The translations under genes were made by a program, and so were the position numbers. A stretch of 64,000 nucleotides of DNA, taken from the NCBI GenBank assembly GCA_022578965.1, contig MU400635.1, positions 1-64,000 on the forward strand, read 5' to 3'. How positions within the stretch are numbered: the stretch's first letter is position 1; each line of letters opens with the position of its first letter. This document shows positions 23,489 through 35,738 of this stretch, one piece after another. The notes beneath the pieces were generated by a model, which had not been told where the DNA came from, ran no database searches, and saw only the letters and a list, made by a program, of their open reading frames with translations. The DNA is from Xylaria sp. FL1777 (lineage: Eukaryota; Ascomycota; Sordariomycetes; Xylariales; Xylariaceae).

Positions 23489-24641
23489 CGTTGACTGCAG
23501 TGGCCTGAAAAGGGCGTCCAGCACTTCCTAGATCATGCTTTTCGTATGGCAGCTGGCCTCTACGTAATAAATAAGCAACCACCGTCGAGCGGGGTTGACG
23601 GGAGCTGGGAGAGTTTGGAACTAGAGGCGGAGGTTGCAGTCCGTTTCATGCGTCGGCATTGACTCTGATGCGATAACGGCAAGCTTCGGCGTACTTATCT
23701 CGGTACGCCATATACCTATCGGCCGAGGTTAGTAACTGGTATAATCGCATAAATTAATTTCGCAAAGCAAAACCCCCGTTACATATCCCGTTACATATGA
23801 TGTACGTTACCTAGGTAATCACGTCTACCTAGCAATTACCTATGTTATTGCGACATTTATCACTGATGTTACGCGAGTTGTCAACCTCCCGAGTCGAGTT
23901 TTAGCTTTATGCATTTGTATAACTCATTCATTCTTTATATTTTCTTTTGACAGCATTTCTACTGTGCCCGTCACTGCGCTGGCTTGTGATAATCCATTAT
24001 ATATTGAGAATGGAGTGAGGAAACCATAAGGGAGAGCTCCCCACTCAGAATACAAGGAGATATGCTACACTCTTCGCTTCTAACTCGGTATGTTCAAGTG
24101 ATTAGAATATGGGAAATAGTGCGACTAAATGAAGCGCATTCAATTGAAGCTAGAATCTAGAATCTAATTGCCTGTGTTGAACTCGTTTGTAATGAAGAAT
24201 TCGGCACTCCCACCTAGCCGTATGACTAAGCCATACCTAGCCACTTCAGGGGCCAGGATAGTCACTCAATTCATTCTACTTCGACAACATCTACGGAGCT
24301 ACTACATCCAGACATACAGCCATTGATCTATAAAATGCTTTATGGGTGTATATTAGCATCACTTTTCTTATCAAACTAGACGCAGTAGGTCTTTGCAGAA
24401 ACTATCAAGTGCTATGTGACTACCTTGCCCTTCCCTGCGCGTCACCCTGTTTGCGTATGACAGAACAGACCCATAGCCACGAGCGGCTTTGTAGGACGAT
24501 TCCAACCCCTTATATCCCTTTTAATCTATAAAATATTGAGACATTCTCCTCTAAACTGGGGCTGAAATGCAAATTGACGAGTTTCCAACCGTGTGAATCT
24601 GTTCCTCTGCTGAACGCGCTCAGAGGATTCTGCCTAAGATG
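23489..24641. other. Intergenic spacer
   Basis: Promoter of the D-lactate dehydrogenase gene and further AT-rich spacer; CCTAGGTA-type palindromes near 23807-23845. No gene seen. Confidence 0.4.
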
Positions 24642-25006
24642 GAGGTAAGAGCTAGCCACAAAGTAGCGTTAAAAATGATAAATTCAACTAGATACGACCA
24701 GAACTATCTAGAAGTTTCTAAAAACATCTTCGGGAAAAATTCAATAGTAATTTCTTATCCTTGCTGATAATTCAAACACCTAATTGGCCTGCTGATATGA
24801 GTTGCTAATGTGTGGTGTTCATTATAGTAGAAGTAAGAGTTAGTCATGTAGTAGCGTCAGAAATAATAAATTTCTACTTTTAAATAGATGCAACTAGAAC
24901 TATCTAGAATTTTCTAGAGACGTCTTCAGCAAGAATTCGATAGTGGTTTCTCGTGCTTACTGGTAATTCAGACACCCGATTGACCTACTACTATATGTTA
25001 CCAATA
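24642..25006 (+). repeat. Diverged tandem duplication, two copies
   Basis: Copy 1 (about 24642-24809) and copy 2 (about 24830-25006) align along their length: both contain GTAAGAGxTAG, AGTAGCGT, GATAAATT/AATAAATT, AGAACTATCTAGAA, a TTC(A/G)ATAGT block, and a TAATTCA.ACACC block. Differences are largely transitions plus an insertion of about 8-10 bp in copy 2. It ends about 145 bp before the EthD gene start. Confidence 0.75.
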
Positions 25007-25150
25007 TATTCGTTGTAATATATAAGACTGCATTTCTACCATGGGTAAGTTCTCATCTCATCATCTTCATTCCGTTTAGTCAACAGAAGCTTCACACTAC
25101 CATTCTTATCACCAATCCTTTATCCTATATACCATCCAAATTAAAGCAAC

Positions 25151-25561
25151 ATGGCGTACACCATCCTCGTCTTCCTTTCCCGCAAGCCCGGGACAACTCC
25201 AGAGCAATTCAAGGAGTACTACATCGGCTCGCATTTGCCCATGGTTCGCAAGTTACTCGGACATCATTTCTCGGTTCGGCACATTCAACATTACATCCAT
25301 CGAACCGAGGCTCCAAACAATGACGCCACGCAACGAAATCCCACGACACCCGCAAGCGTTTTCCTCGGCACCCAGGCTGACTTCGACTACGACGTGGCCG
25401 TCACCATAGAGTGGAAAGATGAAGCATCTTTCAAGGAGCATATTGAATACGTCCAGCATCCTGATATAGCAGCCACGATCGCTGCTGATGAAGAACGCTT
25501 CCTCGACAGGAGCCAAACTCGTGCCGTCGCCTTGGGCGAGATAATTGAGAAGACCTATTAG
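25151..25561 (+). CDS. EthD-domain protein
   Basis: A single exon of 136 residues with ATG at 25151. The opening MAYTILVFLSRKPGTTPEQFKEYYIGSHLP and the closing HPDIAATIAADEERFLD are the ferredoxin-like alpha/beta pattern and conserved histidine/aspartate features of the EthD/dimeric alpha-beta barrel family. In fungi these small proteins include decarboxylases and dehydratases in polyketide and aromatic pathways, but many are uncharacterised and no polyketide synthase is nearby. The protein is cytosolic (no signal peptide). It sits downstream of a diverged tandem repeat and convergent with a rhodopsin-like membrane protein gene. Confidence 0.8.
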   Translation: MAYTILVFLSRKPGTTPEQFKEYYIGSHLPMVRKLLGHHFSVRHIQHYIHRTEAPNNDATQRNPTTPASVFLGTQADFDYDVAVTIEWKDEASFKEHIEYVQHPDIAATIAADEERFLDRSQTRAVALGEIIEKTY

Positions 25562-25810
25562 GTGGATGAAGTCCTCAAAAACAGGCCCTCCGGCGTAGAG
25601 TTGGCCCTCTGGACTGTATAGGACTCAAGATTATTCGATTGATGATGTACAAGAGTTGATGAGGGTTTATTTGAAAGTTAGTGTTGAATGTCAAGATTGA
25701 GACTTCCATTCCTAGTTATTTAATGGCAACACCTCGTCTATCCAAGTTCCTTCATAGCTGTGAAGGTCATAACTGAATTAGTTGAAACTCGTATGTATTT
25801 CTCCCTGATT

Positions 25811-27075
25811 TTACTCTTTGTAACAAATGGTCACGACCACTTCTGACTCGTCCCTCGAACTTCGCCTTCCATGATCCTCGGGCATATGCGCCTGGTCCGG
25901 CAGCGTAATATACATTGCCTCTTCGCCCATTACCAGAGCCCGCGTATCCGTATCCCATGGGTCTCGATGTCTCCGCTGAGGGGAAAGAGGCCAAGTTGCT
26001 CCTCGTTCATAGTAGTCGGTCGGGTTAGAGGTTGGTGCGGATCGAGATCGAGAGAATAAGCCCAAACGCTTAGTCCAGTGGAATTCACCAAAGGCTTTCG
26101 GGATAGCTGGCACACCGATGACGAGAAATCCTAGTGTCTGCTCTGCAATTGCCCACATGTTTATGATTACAGAATAATACAAGACATCGCGAGTATGATA
26201 GGCTTTTAGGACGTATAACAAACGGGCTAAAGCACTACCAGTAGCACTATAATTCGTTAGCTCACAGCATATATTACGAAAATAAGGAAGTGCCTTACCA
26301 GAGACCAATCATGAATAAAACTGAAATTCCCCTCTTTTGGGACTCTGACATGTTTAACTTCCATATCACCCAGTGGGGTGTTATAAAGATGGTGAGATCC
26401 GAGATAACATTGATGACCCCTGAAGCAACGATGTATCTCACGATGTCGGTATTGCATTTTACGGTGCCTACATCTCGGGATGGGCATACAAAACCATCGA
26501 TGAAGGTACCAATAAGGTAAAATAAGGCATTACTGAAGATCAGCAAATGCAGAATCCAGAAAAGAGTATTCCGCACTCCTGTAGGCACAAAAATCTGTAC
26601 CCAGTCGAGTAGAATGGCGACCTTTAAAAATGCTATTCCAAGCCCAAAGGTTATAGTTCCACTCTTGTAGCTCTGGTAGCCTGTTAGCTTTTCTCCACGA
26701 ATCTATATGAATAGGGGGTATTACAAAGTGTGAAGCGGTGGCGAGTTTGGGATCGAACTGCCAAGTATGGACTCCAAACCCGGGATAAATAGCAGCCTCA
26801 TAGCCGTTATAAAGAATGGCTATAAACAGCCCCTACCGTCGAAATTAGCCATACTACCATTCGATTCTGATAGAGAGAGGCGTGTATACCGTAGATATGA
26901 CTAACAAAAGGTCGGGAATACCCAACTTTTTAATCTTGTACCTGGTGAAAAGCCGGGTCGCGACGGCGAAGAGACCCACGATACCGGACAAAACGATGAT
27001 GAGTTTTGGAAATACATGGTACCCAATATCTCCAGCTGGAGCTGAAGCCGGATGCCATTGAGGGTCTGAATTCAT
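25811..27075 (-). CDS. Seven-helix fungal rhodopsin-like integral membrane protein (PTH11-like)
   Basis: Four exons on the minus strand: 27075-26890, 26832-26725, 26672-26299 and 26246-25811; introns 57, 52 and 52 bp. The product is 367 residues. Seven hydrophobic segments can be followed, beginning with LIIVLSGIVGLFAVATRLF and ending with MWAIAEQTLGFLVIGVPAI, then a charged cytoplasmic tail of about 95 residues. A WQFDPK segment follows the second helix, and WAIAEQTLGFLV is the characteristic last-helix motif of the fungal rhodopsin-like domain. It lacks an N-terminal CFEM cysteine domain, so it belongs to the non-CFEM group related to PTH11. These proteins are thought to sense surface or nutrient cues; the ligand is unknown. 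Confidence 0.8.
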
Positions 27076-29138
27076 CGTTCAAATGCGCAGTGTACCTTAT
27101 TATTGACGTGTTGACGCGGCTTATCATTTACCAACACTAGGTTCACAATAAACAGAGATTACCATGTGTAATACGAAGTGGAGAGGAAAAGTAAACTAGA
27201 ACGGAGGATTAATTCTTACGGAAATTCTTAGTCTGAAGAGAAAACTAGATGCTACATGAGCCATCCGCGCCTTGCAAGACGCCACCCATTCAAGGGAGAG
27301 GGCGGGAAGGTCAAAGACGCAGGACTGTGATGAGCAATCATGGCGCATCCATGTATGTCCACGGGAAATGTATTTTTCATATACGTGAGTGAGTTATTAG
27401 CGCCTCCTAGCTAATGGGTTCTTCTGCAATTCATCCCTTTTTATAGCCCATTGCCACGATGGAGAGTTACGGCCGTTGAAGACGCTGGCTATTTCTCATT
27501 ACGCCACTAAATAATCATGGTCAACTAAGTTGATATTAGGAATTTACAAGCCCAACTCAATACACCACAAGACTGGATTTGACCTCAATTCCAACTTACC
27601 CTTGAGAGAAAGCTGAAATTCCTCGCAGAGGACTCGCTGTTTAGCTAAAGGGTAGCACGGGCAATCGAGAAGAGCCGGACTCCATTCTTTGTTAGGATTT
27701 TGAAGTTGTAACGCGAATATTACAGTAAGGGAATATAACAGTAAGGGATGTTGTCGTAATATTAAAGCTTCACTCTAGACTCCATCATCCAAGTTCCCGG
27801 CCCCCTGGCTAGAAACCCAGCTACGGGTAACACAGTGTTACACGCGCAGTGTACAAAATCGCATGGATACTTGTGGGTATCATGCTCCCTACACAAACAT
27901 CTACTGGTACTTAAATATCAGTATCGAGAAAATTTCTGCACAGTGGCTTGCTTGCCTTTGCGCCCGAGGCTTGATTACCATTGAAATGCACTTTTTTGAG
28001 TTATATTAGGTAGTGTTCATCCCTACTTTTAAGCTCAGAAATGTCTCATTAAAGAAAACAGAACACAAAGCCATCACAATAAAACACCCTTGTAGTGGGA
28101 AAAGAATTTCTCTACTAAAACTTCGAATAGAAGTTATAAGTGATCTTTAGCAAGAAAAATGGCACTTCAAACGCTGGATGCGCTACAACTTCAAGTAAAC
28201 GTCCTTAACGCTCTTAAATTTATGAGAGATTTTCGAATCTTCTTCTTCTTCTTCTACTTCTTTCAAAGGAAAAAAAATTGCTCAATCCTGAGAGGATTGG
28301 CGATACACCTGTGGATCCTGGTGGCAAGACAATTCCTCATGGGCTCGAAAATAAAGCAGTTGTTTAAGAAAGGACAATAATCTCCATGTTATTCAATAAC
28401 ATCCTCGGTGAATTTGGTGTAATGAATATCTAGCCTATTAGAGGGGGTTTGTGGCCTAGTACATGATAGACCCCTAGAGTTTATATAGTGGGCTTGGTTT
28501 GGTCTTTGGGAAGCCCTAGGGACCAATTGACCAACCCACACACCCAATTATGGCTACTGACCCCTTTCAACCCACTTACTATACGTGACTGTTAGGACTA
28601 TCTATTCACTCCGGGACAATACCCTCTGACAACTAGCTATAGTCTATTACGAATATAATGCTATCTCTTCAAGACCAAAAAAATTTAGCACAAGATTACA
28701 ATTTTTTAGAATAAACAATGACGTCTTAAGATGAATGGCTCGTTGTGATTGGTCCCAGGCGCTGCGATTATAGTACGCAAACACGTGGTATATGCAAGTT
28801 AGGACTTTTTACCAACAACCAAACACCAAGACATCACATGAGCTGCGTAAAGCTATAGCTAGGGTGTCAGGGAATGCCATTGTTTATTATATTGATGTTA
28901 TAGAGTTAATAAATAAGAACTAAAGTCCTAGCACTGTAGCTACTATATATATGCATAGGCTAGGTCATACCTGCCTACATAGGGCTTTATGTAAATGGCA
29001 TCACTTATTTACTGGATCCAGCTATGACATGCTAGTTTTAATTCATAATTTAGCAAAGAATACTAGATAAAATACCTAAACACCCACACTTCAGTACTAA
29101 TTCCGCCAAATATCCCCTCTAATTTGAGATTCCTCTGC
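27076..29138. other. Long AT-rich gene-poor spacer
   Basis: About 2 kb without a supportable gene. A frame at 28159-28380 is mostly a phenylalanine run from TTC repeats and is unlikely to be coding. Copy 2 of a diverged repeat is at 28865-28943. Confidence 0.5.
28865..28943 (+). repeat. Diverged dispersed repeat, copy 2
   Basis: About 79 bp alignable with 16069-16145, sharing TGTCAGGG at the left and an identical 19-mer at the right. The substitutions between copies are mainly G to A on this strand, pointing to RIP of a shared element. Confidence 0.6.
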
Positions 29139-30444
29139 CTATTGCGCATCGTCAGCAGTGGGTGAATTTCTCTCCATCCACATTATCATTCTATTTAACG
29201 ACTTAACAGACTTGCGGGCCATGAACTTGGCCATTTCTTGCTGACCCTTTTGCTCATCTAGAGGCACCTCGCCATCTTCCTCATAATATTTTTTAGCGCC
29301 GCGAACAGCAATGCCCAGGAACTCTTCCTTCTCCTTCTCATCCTCGCCTGCCGGAATCATATGGCCAGTGAACTTCATGACTAAACAGTTCAGGATGATG
29401 CGCGAGGTCCGTCCGTTGCCGTCTCCGAAAGGGTGGATGTTGATGAAATGGTGGTAATATTTCGCCGATAGGTCGTAGGGGTCGACAGGGACTCCGCTCT
29501 CCGCCCGCTCGATGTCTTTGTTCAAGTTCTCGACCCAGGCGGCCATGTAGGCGGGTACCGCGCGCGGATGGATGAATCTGGTGACCTTTTCCTTGCCGGT
29601 CTTCGGGTCTATATACTTGGCGGCAATCGAGTGGTCGGCGCCGCGGTAACTGCCAGGAACGACATTATCATGATCTATGTCGGCGTAAAGGATACCATGG
29701 ATGGTCTTGACGACTACGCTCGCTGGAGTCAGTAATTACTCTTTTGGGTGAATATTATGCCCCTGATGCATGCTCCCGAGGCATGTTGGGAGTCCTCAGG
29801 TTACTAGAAAGGGAAAGAAATGACTCCAGTGTGCACATACTGTCCTCAGTCCAGGGCATCCCGGCGAGCACGATCTTCTCGATCGCCCACGAGAGGGCTT
29901 GGGCGTGCTGAATGATCTCGCGTCGGACACGAATGGCGGCAGGCTGGCTCATCTGCTGGCCGCGTTGCTTAAAGTCCTGCAGTAGTTTATCGTAGTCGGG
30001 GCTGCTCTCGTCGATGGACTTGGCGTCGATGTGTTTTCCGTGAAAAATCTGATGACACAAATTGACGGTGTAGTCGAAGCCAGCTCCCGCATCTTCAATG
30101 AGGTTGGAGCCGAAGACAACACGACTAGCCTCGTCCTCGATACGTTCCCAGATCTCCCCAACCACTTTCGATGCAGAGATACGCCTGGTGGCGCGAATGA
30201 GAGAGGCGGGAACAGGCATGTTGAGCTTGCGGAACTCCTCTTGGACGTATTCCGTCATTCTGATGATAAAACCAACAGTGTCACCTTTCCCATCCGACTT
30301 AATCCATGAGGGCCAGCTGCCACCATGGGCAATAATAGTGTTACACAGAGAATCCTTCATTGTATAAATGTGACTGGAGGTTCTCCAGATAGAAAAACCA
30401 GGAAAAACACATCTGGTCACCACAGCAAATAGTTTTCCGTACAT
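29139..30444 (-). CDS. Fic-domain protein (predicted AMPylase)
   Basis: Two exons on the minus strand, 30444-29841 and 29722-29139, joined across a 118-bp intron; 395 residues from the first ATG (30360 is an alternative start, 28 residues shorter). The Fic core motif HPFGDGNGR lies at about residue 298-306 with the catalytic histidine, acidic metal ligand and arginine all present. About 185 residues earlier SNLIED matches the (S/T)xxxE part of the alpha-inhibitory helix of class II Fic proteins, though the following G/N position is D. Fic enzymes transfer AMP or other nucleotides onto target proteins; the target here is unknown. There is no signal peptide or membrane anchor, so it is probably cytosolic. 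Eukaryotic Fic genes outside the FICD type are patchy and often thought to be acquired horizontally. Confidence 0.85.
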
Positions 30445-30948
30445 AATTATTTGTGCTAGGACTTCGTAACTTCCAAGGGTCGCCGACAAGCATAGGTAGG
30501 TGGGTAAGCAATGCGGAAGGAGGAAAGGCCCAGAGACCTTTGAGACAGGAAGGTTATAAAGAGTTCGGAAAGTGACTAGGCATGTGGCAATGAATAATTC
30601 ATTAGAGCTAAACCTTCTCTAAGTTACTTTTACGAAGGTATAACGGACTTGAAGTGTAATTGAAATGAACTATATGAGTACAGGCAAGTCGGCTATAAAT
30701 AGGGGTATTTATCTAGTCTACACACTATGTGGCTAGGAGATAAGTAGAACCAGCACTTCCTATTGTATCTAGCTAATATGTCAATTGGAAAACTGGTTGA
30801 CCGAATAAAACGAAACATAAATTTGATGATTCAATAACTCTGGACTGTAAACTTCCAAATCGGAATGAAGCTATCTGGAATTGTCTATCATGGATACCAT
30901 CCTGAACTTACTCGGGTTAACTCGCTAGCGTTAACTATGTATTGCCCC
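30445..30948. other. Intergenic spacer
   Basis: Upstream of the Fic gene and downstream of the next minus-strand gene; nothing recognised. Confidence 0.4.
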
Positions 30949-32293
30949 TTAAATGCCAATTTCTTCCGCAGCGCGGAGGGCTCCCGCCATCTCCTCGTCG
31001 GTAGGCATATTCACGATCATCATGTATAAAATATTCTAGACGCCGCTACGCGTTAGTCGCCATTTCTAAAGTAAATGCACAAAGTGAGTCATAGTTAGAC
31101 ATACCCTAGCCAGTCTACGTTTCTTCGGCTTCTTCAGCCCCTTCTCTCTTGCTCGCTCGGCGGCTGCCGGGTCCATCAGAGCCTCTAGAGGACTACCGGG
31201 GTTCTTTCGTATCTAGTGCACGCGACTTAAATCAGTATGTCTACAAACCCCAGCGTTTAGATAGAAGAATGAAGCTCGTTTATACATACCCATTTTGCCG
31301 TCCGCTTCCGATCGCGACGAGCACCGTACCTCTCCATGGCCCGTGTGAATCTGCCCTTCACAGACGCGTCGCTTACGGCGCTGTCAAGGCCTGGGAAAAC
31401 TAATTCTGCCGACTCCGGGAATTCAATGGGGCCGAATGTCTTGTCGGCATTTCGAAAGTTTGTCTTGAACCTGTCCCCGAACGTTGCTGTTTTGGGATCG
31501 ATTCTGGTCCCGACACTGGCTGCGATGTTGACCTGCGTTATCTGCTCTTCGGTTCTATTGCTGTGTGCCACGATAAGGCAGTAGAGGCCACGTGGGCGGA
31601 ACAACTCGGTGTTCATTTTAAGGAGGAATTCATTCTGGCTAAAAGAGGTGGCGAAGTAAGTGAATGATCGGTGAAATTATACGTTACGAGTTGGGAGGAA
31701 TATCAACCCTTTGCGCCCCTGTAGCTCTTTGTATATCCCTGTGGCTAGCTGAATCGGTATAGCGACGGCGGCGCCTATCCCGGAGGGGATCGCGGACGTT
31801 GCTATCGTGGACAGATTGATGATCTCTAGAATCGGCGAAGAAGCTGTAGACTTGTCAAGCTCGTCGAGAAAGGCCATGAACGTCGGCTGGTCGATACCGC
31901 AGGCGAGAAGGTCAGGTGCGTAAGCCCTGATGAATCCGCGGTGACGGCGTTGAGGCCGGCGTTGAGGCAGAATGACCGGGTACTGGAGGCATCCCCTCGG
32001 CGCCTCGGCTGGTAGCGGCGCTGGTTGAAGTGCATCGGCCAGCAGCCTCTTGTTGTCTTGGCCGTGGGGCTCGCCAAGCTCTTCCTGTGCGTCGTCTAGA
32101 TCCCATTCGTCATCGGTGCCATCTTCGTCAGCCGGCGTGACTACGGGATTCTCCCTTGGGATACGTCCTGGTTCGGGTTCTTGTGTCAATACGCAGAGAT
32201 CAAATGGGATCCGTTTGACTTACCAACGTCTCTCTCGTCAACTCTCCGGAGTGTCGACGTAAGATGTTTACTAGAACTAGCCACAGACGCCAT
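30949..32293 (-). CDS. Conserved fungal protein of unknown function
   Basis: Five exons on the minus strand: 32293-32224, 32179-31708, 31638-31290, 31212-31105 and 31035-30949; introns 44, 69, 77 and 69 bp; 361 residues. The third exon may start 9 bp later, after a second AG. The N-terminal part is acidic and disordered. The core runs from VILPQRRPQRRHRGFIRAYAPDL through a small hydrophobic Gly/Ala-rich segment (ATSAIPSGIGAAVAIPIQLA) to FRPRGLYCLIVAHSN, and then LVFPGLD and the C-terminal ILYMMIVNMPTDEEMA. I recognise this arrangement as a widespread Pezizomycotina family without an assigned function. The Gly/Ala segment may be an amphipathic or membrane-interacting helix. The donor of the second intron (GTTGAT) is weak, so that junction is the least certain. 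Confidence 0.7.
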
Positions 32294-33996
32294 TTAGATT
32301 CAGAATATAGTAGCAAAAAGAGTAGGTAATGCGATCTTACCGACGAGATGAGATCTGAATAAAACTACGAGTCGACCAGTCTCTTTTATGCTTGTAAGGC
32401 TATGTGGCACACAAAGTCCAATAATCAGGCACACAGACACTGCCTCCACCAACGGCCGCCGCCACAGCAGGTTACGTACGTATCCAAGATGCGGAGTAAA
32501 TATTTATTTGTTTCTAATTGGCATTGTCGTTATCGCTGTGATTCCTACTCTCTGCGGCATCCATCCTCCGCTTAGCGCCCCCATTCATGCGTGCTCACGA
32601 ATTTGCTTACATGGCTAGGTAGAGAGGTGGTATTCATCACATCATGCGTCATCCGACTGCGGCGTAGTAAGTACAAGCCCCGGCGTGAAATGCTAGCCGA
32701 CGGCACAGCAGAGTTGAACTTCTGTAAAATAGTCGAGAAAAACCGACGCTCTAATAGTGCTATATCACCCAGCGCATCCTTGCTTTGATAGAAAGCAGGC
32801 GCTTCGATCTCATTTGGTAAATACAAGCTTTTAAGCACCTATATTAGTCTAGTCTAGCTCCTGTTTTCATGGGCAGTCTGCTAACTCCTTGAGAGTAACA
32901 GGTACAGTAAGTAGTTTCATATCCGTTATGCATGATAAATATGGCAACTTATAACTGGTCGAAGTAGAGATGCCGTGTAATATTCTGCTTATGTCAGAAG
33001 TGCAACAACTAAGATGGCAAGGACAAGCTATCGTATCTCATATATGCCAGTGATTTCGCATAGAGAAACACAGCACGCCAGTCTCATGTCCCGGTCATAG
33101 TTAAGAGCACCGCCCGCGACTACGCGACTTGTATTTGAGCGCATCATATACAAGATTGTCGGACACTACTACTTCTTTGGCCTCGAACAGTACAGTCGTG
33201 GGTCAGGCCTTCAAGTCTCCAGGACACGAAATGCCAAACCGAGATGTAGGAGTAATACAACACACCCGCCATAGAGACTGACAAGTTCATGCTAGCCGTG
33301 GTACAGAGTTCTGCCATTTTCACTCTACTTTCCTTTTTCTTCAGGTAGCTTATTATTTAAGAATATAGGGAGAGTTGCCTGAGCTGAACTTTTAACTAGC
33401 TCTAAAAACACATAACCCATTCATTGCCTGCACTAAACAAGCAACACAATCATCACGTAATTCTATATATTACTAATAGTGTTACATCATGCCCAGGTCC
33501 AAGACTACTTTCTATATGCAGGGACCTAAACTAGTATATAACAAGAACCTGATACGGTTTAGGTAGCTACTTATGTAAGTTAGGCACCTAGTCAAGCAGG
33601 GATGAATGATGCAATTAACAGAGAGCCACAACTTTGGAAACCCCCCTTTTACGCAGGAGCAACTGATCTTAAAAATATCCCAAGTCCAACCCTTCCGCTA
33701 GCAATTAGAGACGTGAATGTGTAACCTAGCAATTACTTCTATCTCAACTTCTTCAATGGTACCTTGCTGTCATAGCGGACCTAAGTGAGATGGCCCCAAC
33801 GGTAATATTCTAGATAAACCGAAGCGAAATACCGGTTCCACTTACGCGACGGTTCCTGCATAGTGCTAAATATGACCAACAGTTCGCGTGACTCATCAAT
33901 TTAGGTACTATAATAGCGAAGTCGCAATTCGACTCGCAGATTTTCAGACTATGCCACCTATAATTCCATCTTCATTTTAGCGATTCTGAATTCATC
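32294..33996. other. Long intergenic spacer
   Basis: About 1.7 kb without a supportable gene; short frames only. It marks the change from accessory genes on the left to denser core-like genes on the right. Confidence 0.5.
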
Positions 33997-35025
33997 ATGA
34001 TTGGAGCTAACGATACTAGAAAATCTAGCGGCGATCCTGTTGCTGTATGCTTAATCCCGTGGGACCCGGACTCACAAGATCATGTTGATCGCATGAAGCT
34101 ACAGCGCATTGCGTGCGGATGGAAGGTTGAACAGGTAGATAGTTGGAAAGATCCGCAAAGAAAGGGGCAAGCCGGCCTCCATTGGGTGGTAAGTGGCCGC
34201 ATACCGCCTCGAACTAAGGTGCCAAGCGCAAAGACAAATCTCATCGTTGCGGCTGTTCACTGTTGATCTCCGTAACGTCATGAATTGCCGAGGCCATATA
34301 CCTTATAGATCTTAAAAGGGGATATTACACAGTCATCTAACATATGGTAGGTTCTTCACCCGGACCATCCTGACACTCCTGCGCGGCTCGAAAAACATTT
34401 TGCGGCCTATCCCAACGAGGTGGAAGCTCTCTCGGACACCTGCAAGACGATTCTAGGTCGACCTCATAAACCTGATCCCCTCTTTCGAAATTTTTATCCT
34501 GTTGGCCACATAGCACTTGACTCGGTCACTCCTCACGCCGAACTAGAGACCAGCCTCTCTAACGGAATACTATCGCTCATGAATTTCTACATCTCAAATG
34601 CATTGCAGGGCCGTGGACTCGGCGGCGCCGCCATGGATTACTGTGAAAAGTGAGTCAATTAAATGGCGTATGATCGGATAGACGAGAATCTGGAATATTG
34701 ATGTCCTTTCAGAATGGCCAGGGAGGAATTCGGCGCCAAGGCCATCACTTTGGAGACTATTGCGAACGAGGAGTGTCAAATAGACAGCCCTCGACGAATC
34801 GCCTTGAAGCGACCGCTGCTAGCCGTAGGTTTAACACTCCGTACCTGTTTGCGCCGGCCTGCTTATGTACGACTGACAATCGGTCATCAGGTCACTAATG
34901 AGGATTGGTATACACGGCATGGCTATAGAGTGTATTATCAGAAGAAAAGTGCCTGGGTTGATGTGGATGAGAACGGCAAAGAATGGCCGACTACAAGTTC
35001 GATGTTACGCAAAGACCTTGTATAA
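33997..35025 (+). CDS. GNAT-family N-acetyltransferase
   Basis: Four exons: 33997-34188, 34351-34649, 34713-34824 and 34891-35025 (introns 162, 63 and 66 bp), 245 residues. The acetyl-CoA binding motif of GNAT enzymes is seen as NALQGRGLGGAAMDYCEK (Q/RxxGxG/A), preceded by a beta strand with LMNFYISN and followed by ITLETIANE and the C-terminal NEDWYTRHGYRVYYQK. The last 66-bp intron is a multiple of three and has no stop, so a form retaining 22 extra residues is possible; splicing is preferred because it brings together the conserved tail. The acceptor substrate is unknown. It is read toward the convergent ROK1 gene. Confidence 0.8.
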
Positions 35026-35738
35026 AGAACACATATCACTTCTTAGAAGCTAGAAATTATAGGAGAAAGCGAATTCAGTCAAAGCAATGGGATTAATGAA
35101 TTCTTTGCCGTTTACATTTTTTTCTTGGTACCTCTCAAGATGTTAAGCAAATAGCCCCTTTTCTGCATTACGTCTGATAAAAGTAAGAGTGCTAGGATAT
35201 AGCAAAGCTAGTGGATCTATTAAGACTTTGGTTTCCTTTTGTTTTTGATAACTTGACTCCTTGTTTCACTGGTCTGTTAAAGTTGAACGCACCATTTACT
35301 ACTTCTTGAGCTCTCACATGCGTTTTATTTACTCCTTGATGAGGACAACGGTAGGAACCTTAGTAGAAACTTTTAGTAATAAATTTCCAGAGAACTATAC
35401 TAGACGTAAAATACGGTAATAAAGAACAGCATAACAGCATAGCTAACTAAGTAGAAAGCTATGCAAAGAATAATAAATACTATGTAAGCACGTGAAATAA
35501 ACATTGATCCTAGGGTTTCACTGTGATCATTGCAACCAATAGGTAGTTGCATCACGATGTGATATTTCCAATTATCGCAAGTGAATATGCAGTTCAGGTT
35601 TGTGCCTTCCCAGGGATAATGGTTAAAGCATACTTCAAGATCTATGTCTTTTAGCACGCCCAACAGAGGCATATCTTGGGTTTCGATACGGGTATATCTG
35701 ATATAAAACATAAACTATTCTTCATAAACTCTACTGAA
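35026..35738. other. Convergent intergenic spacer
   Basis: 3' regions of the acetyltransferase and of ROK1. Short frames only. Confidence 0.4.

Noticed and set aside
26673..26724. Frameshift in the rhodopsin-like gene
   Set aside because: The frame change is fully explained by a normal 52-bp intron with a GCTAAC branch site.
28159..28380. 73-residue frame with a phenylalanine run
   Set aside because: The run comes from a TTC repeat; the rest has no family features and lies in AT-rich spacer.
32572..32838. 88-residue minus-strand frame
   Set aside because: Begins with GTG, no ATG at the start and no domain.
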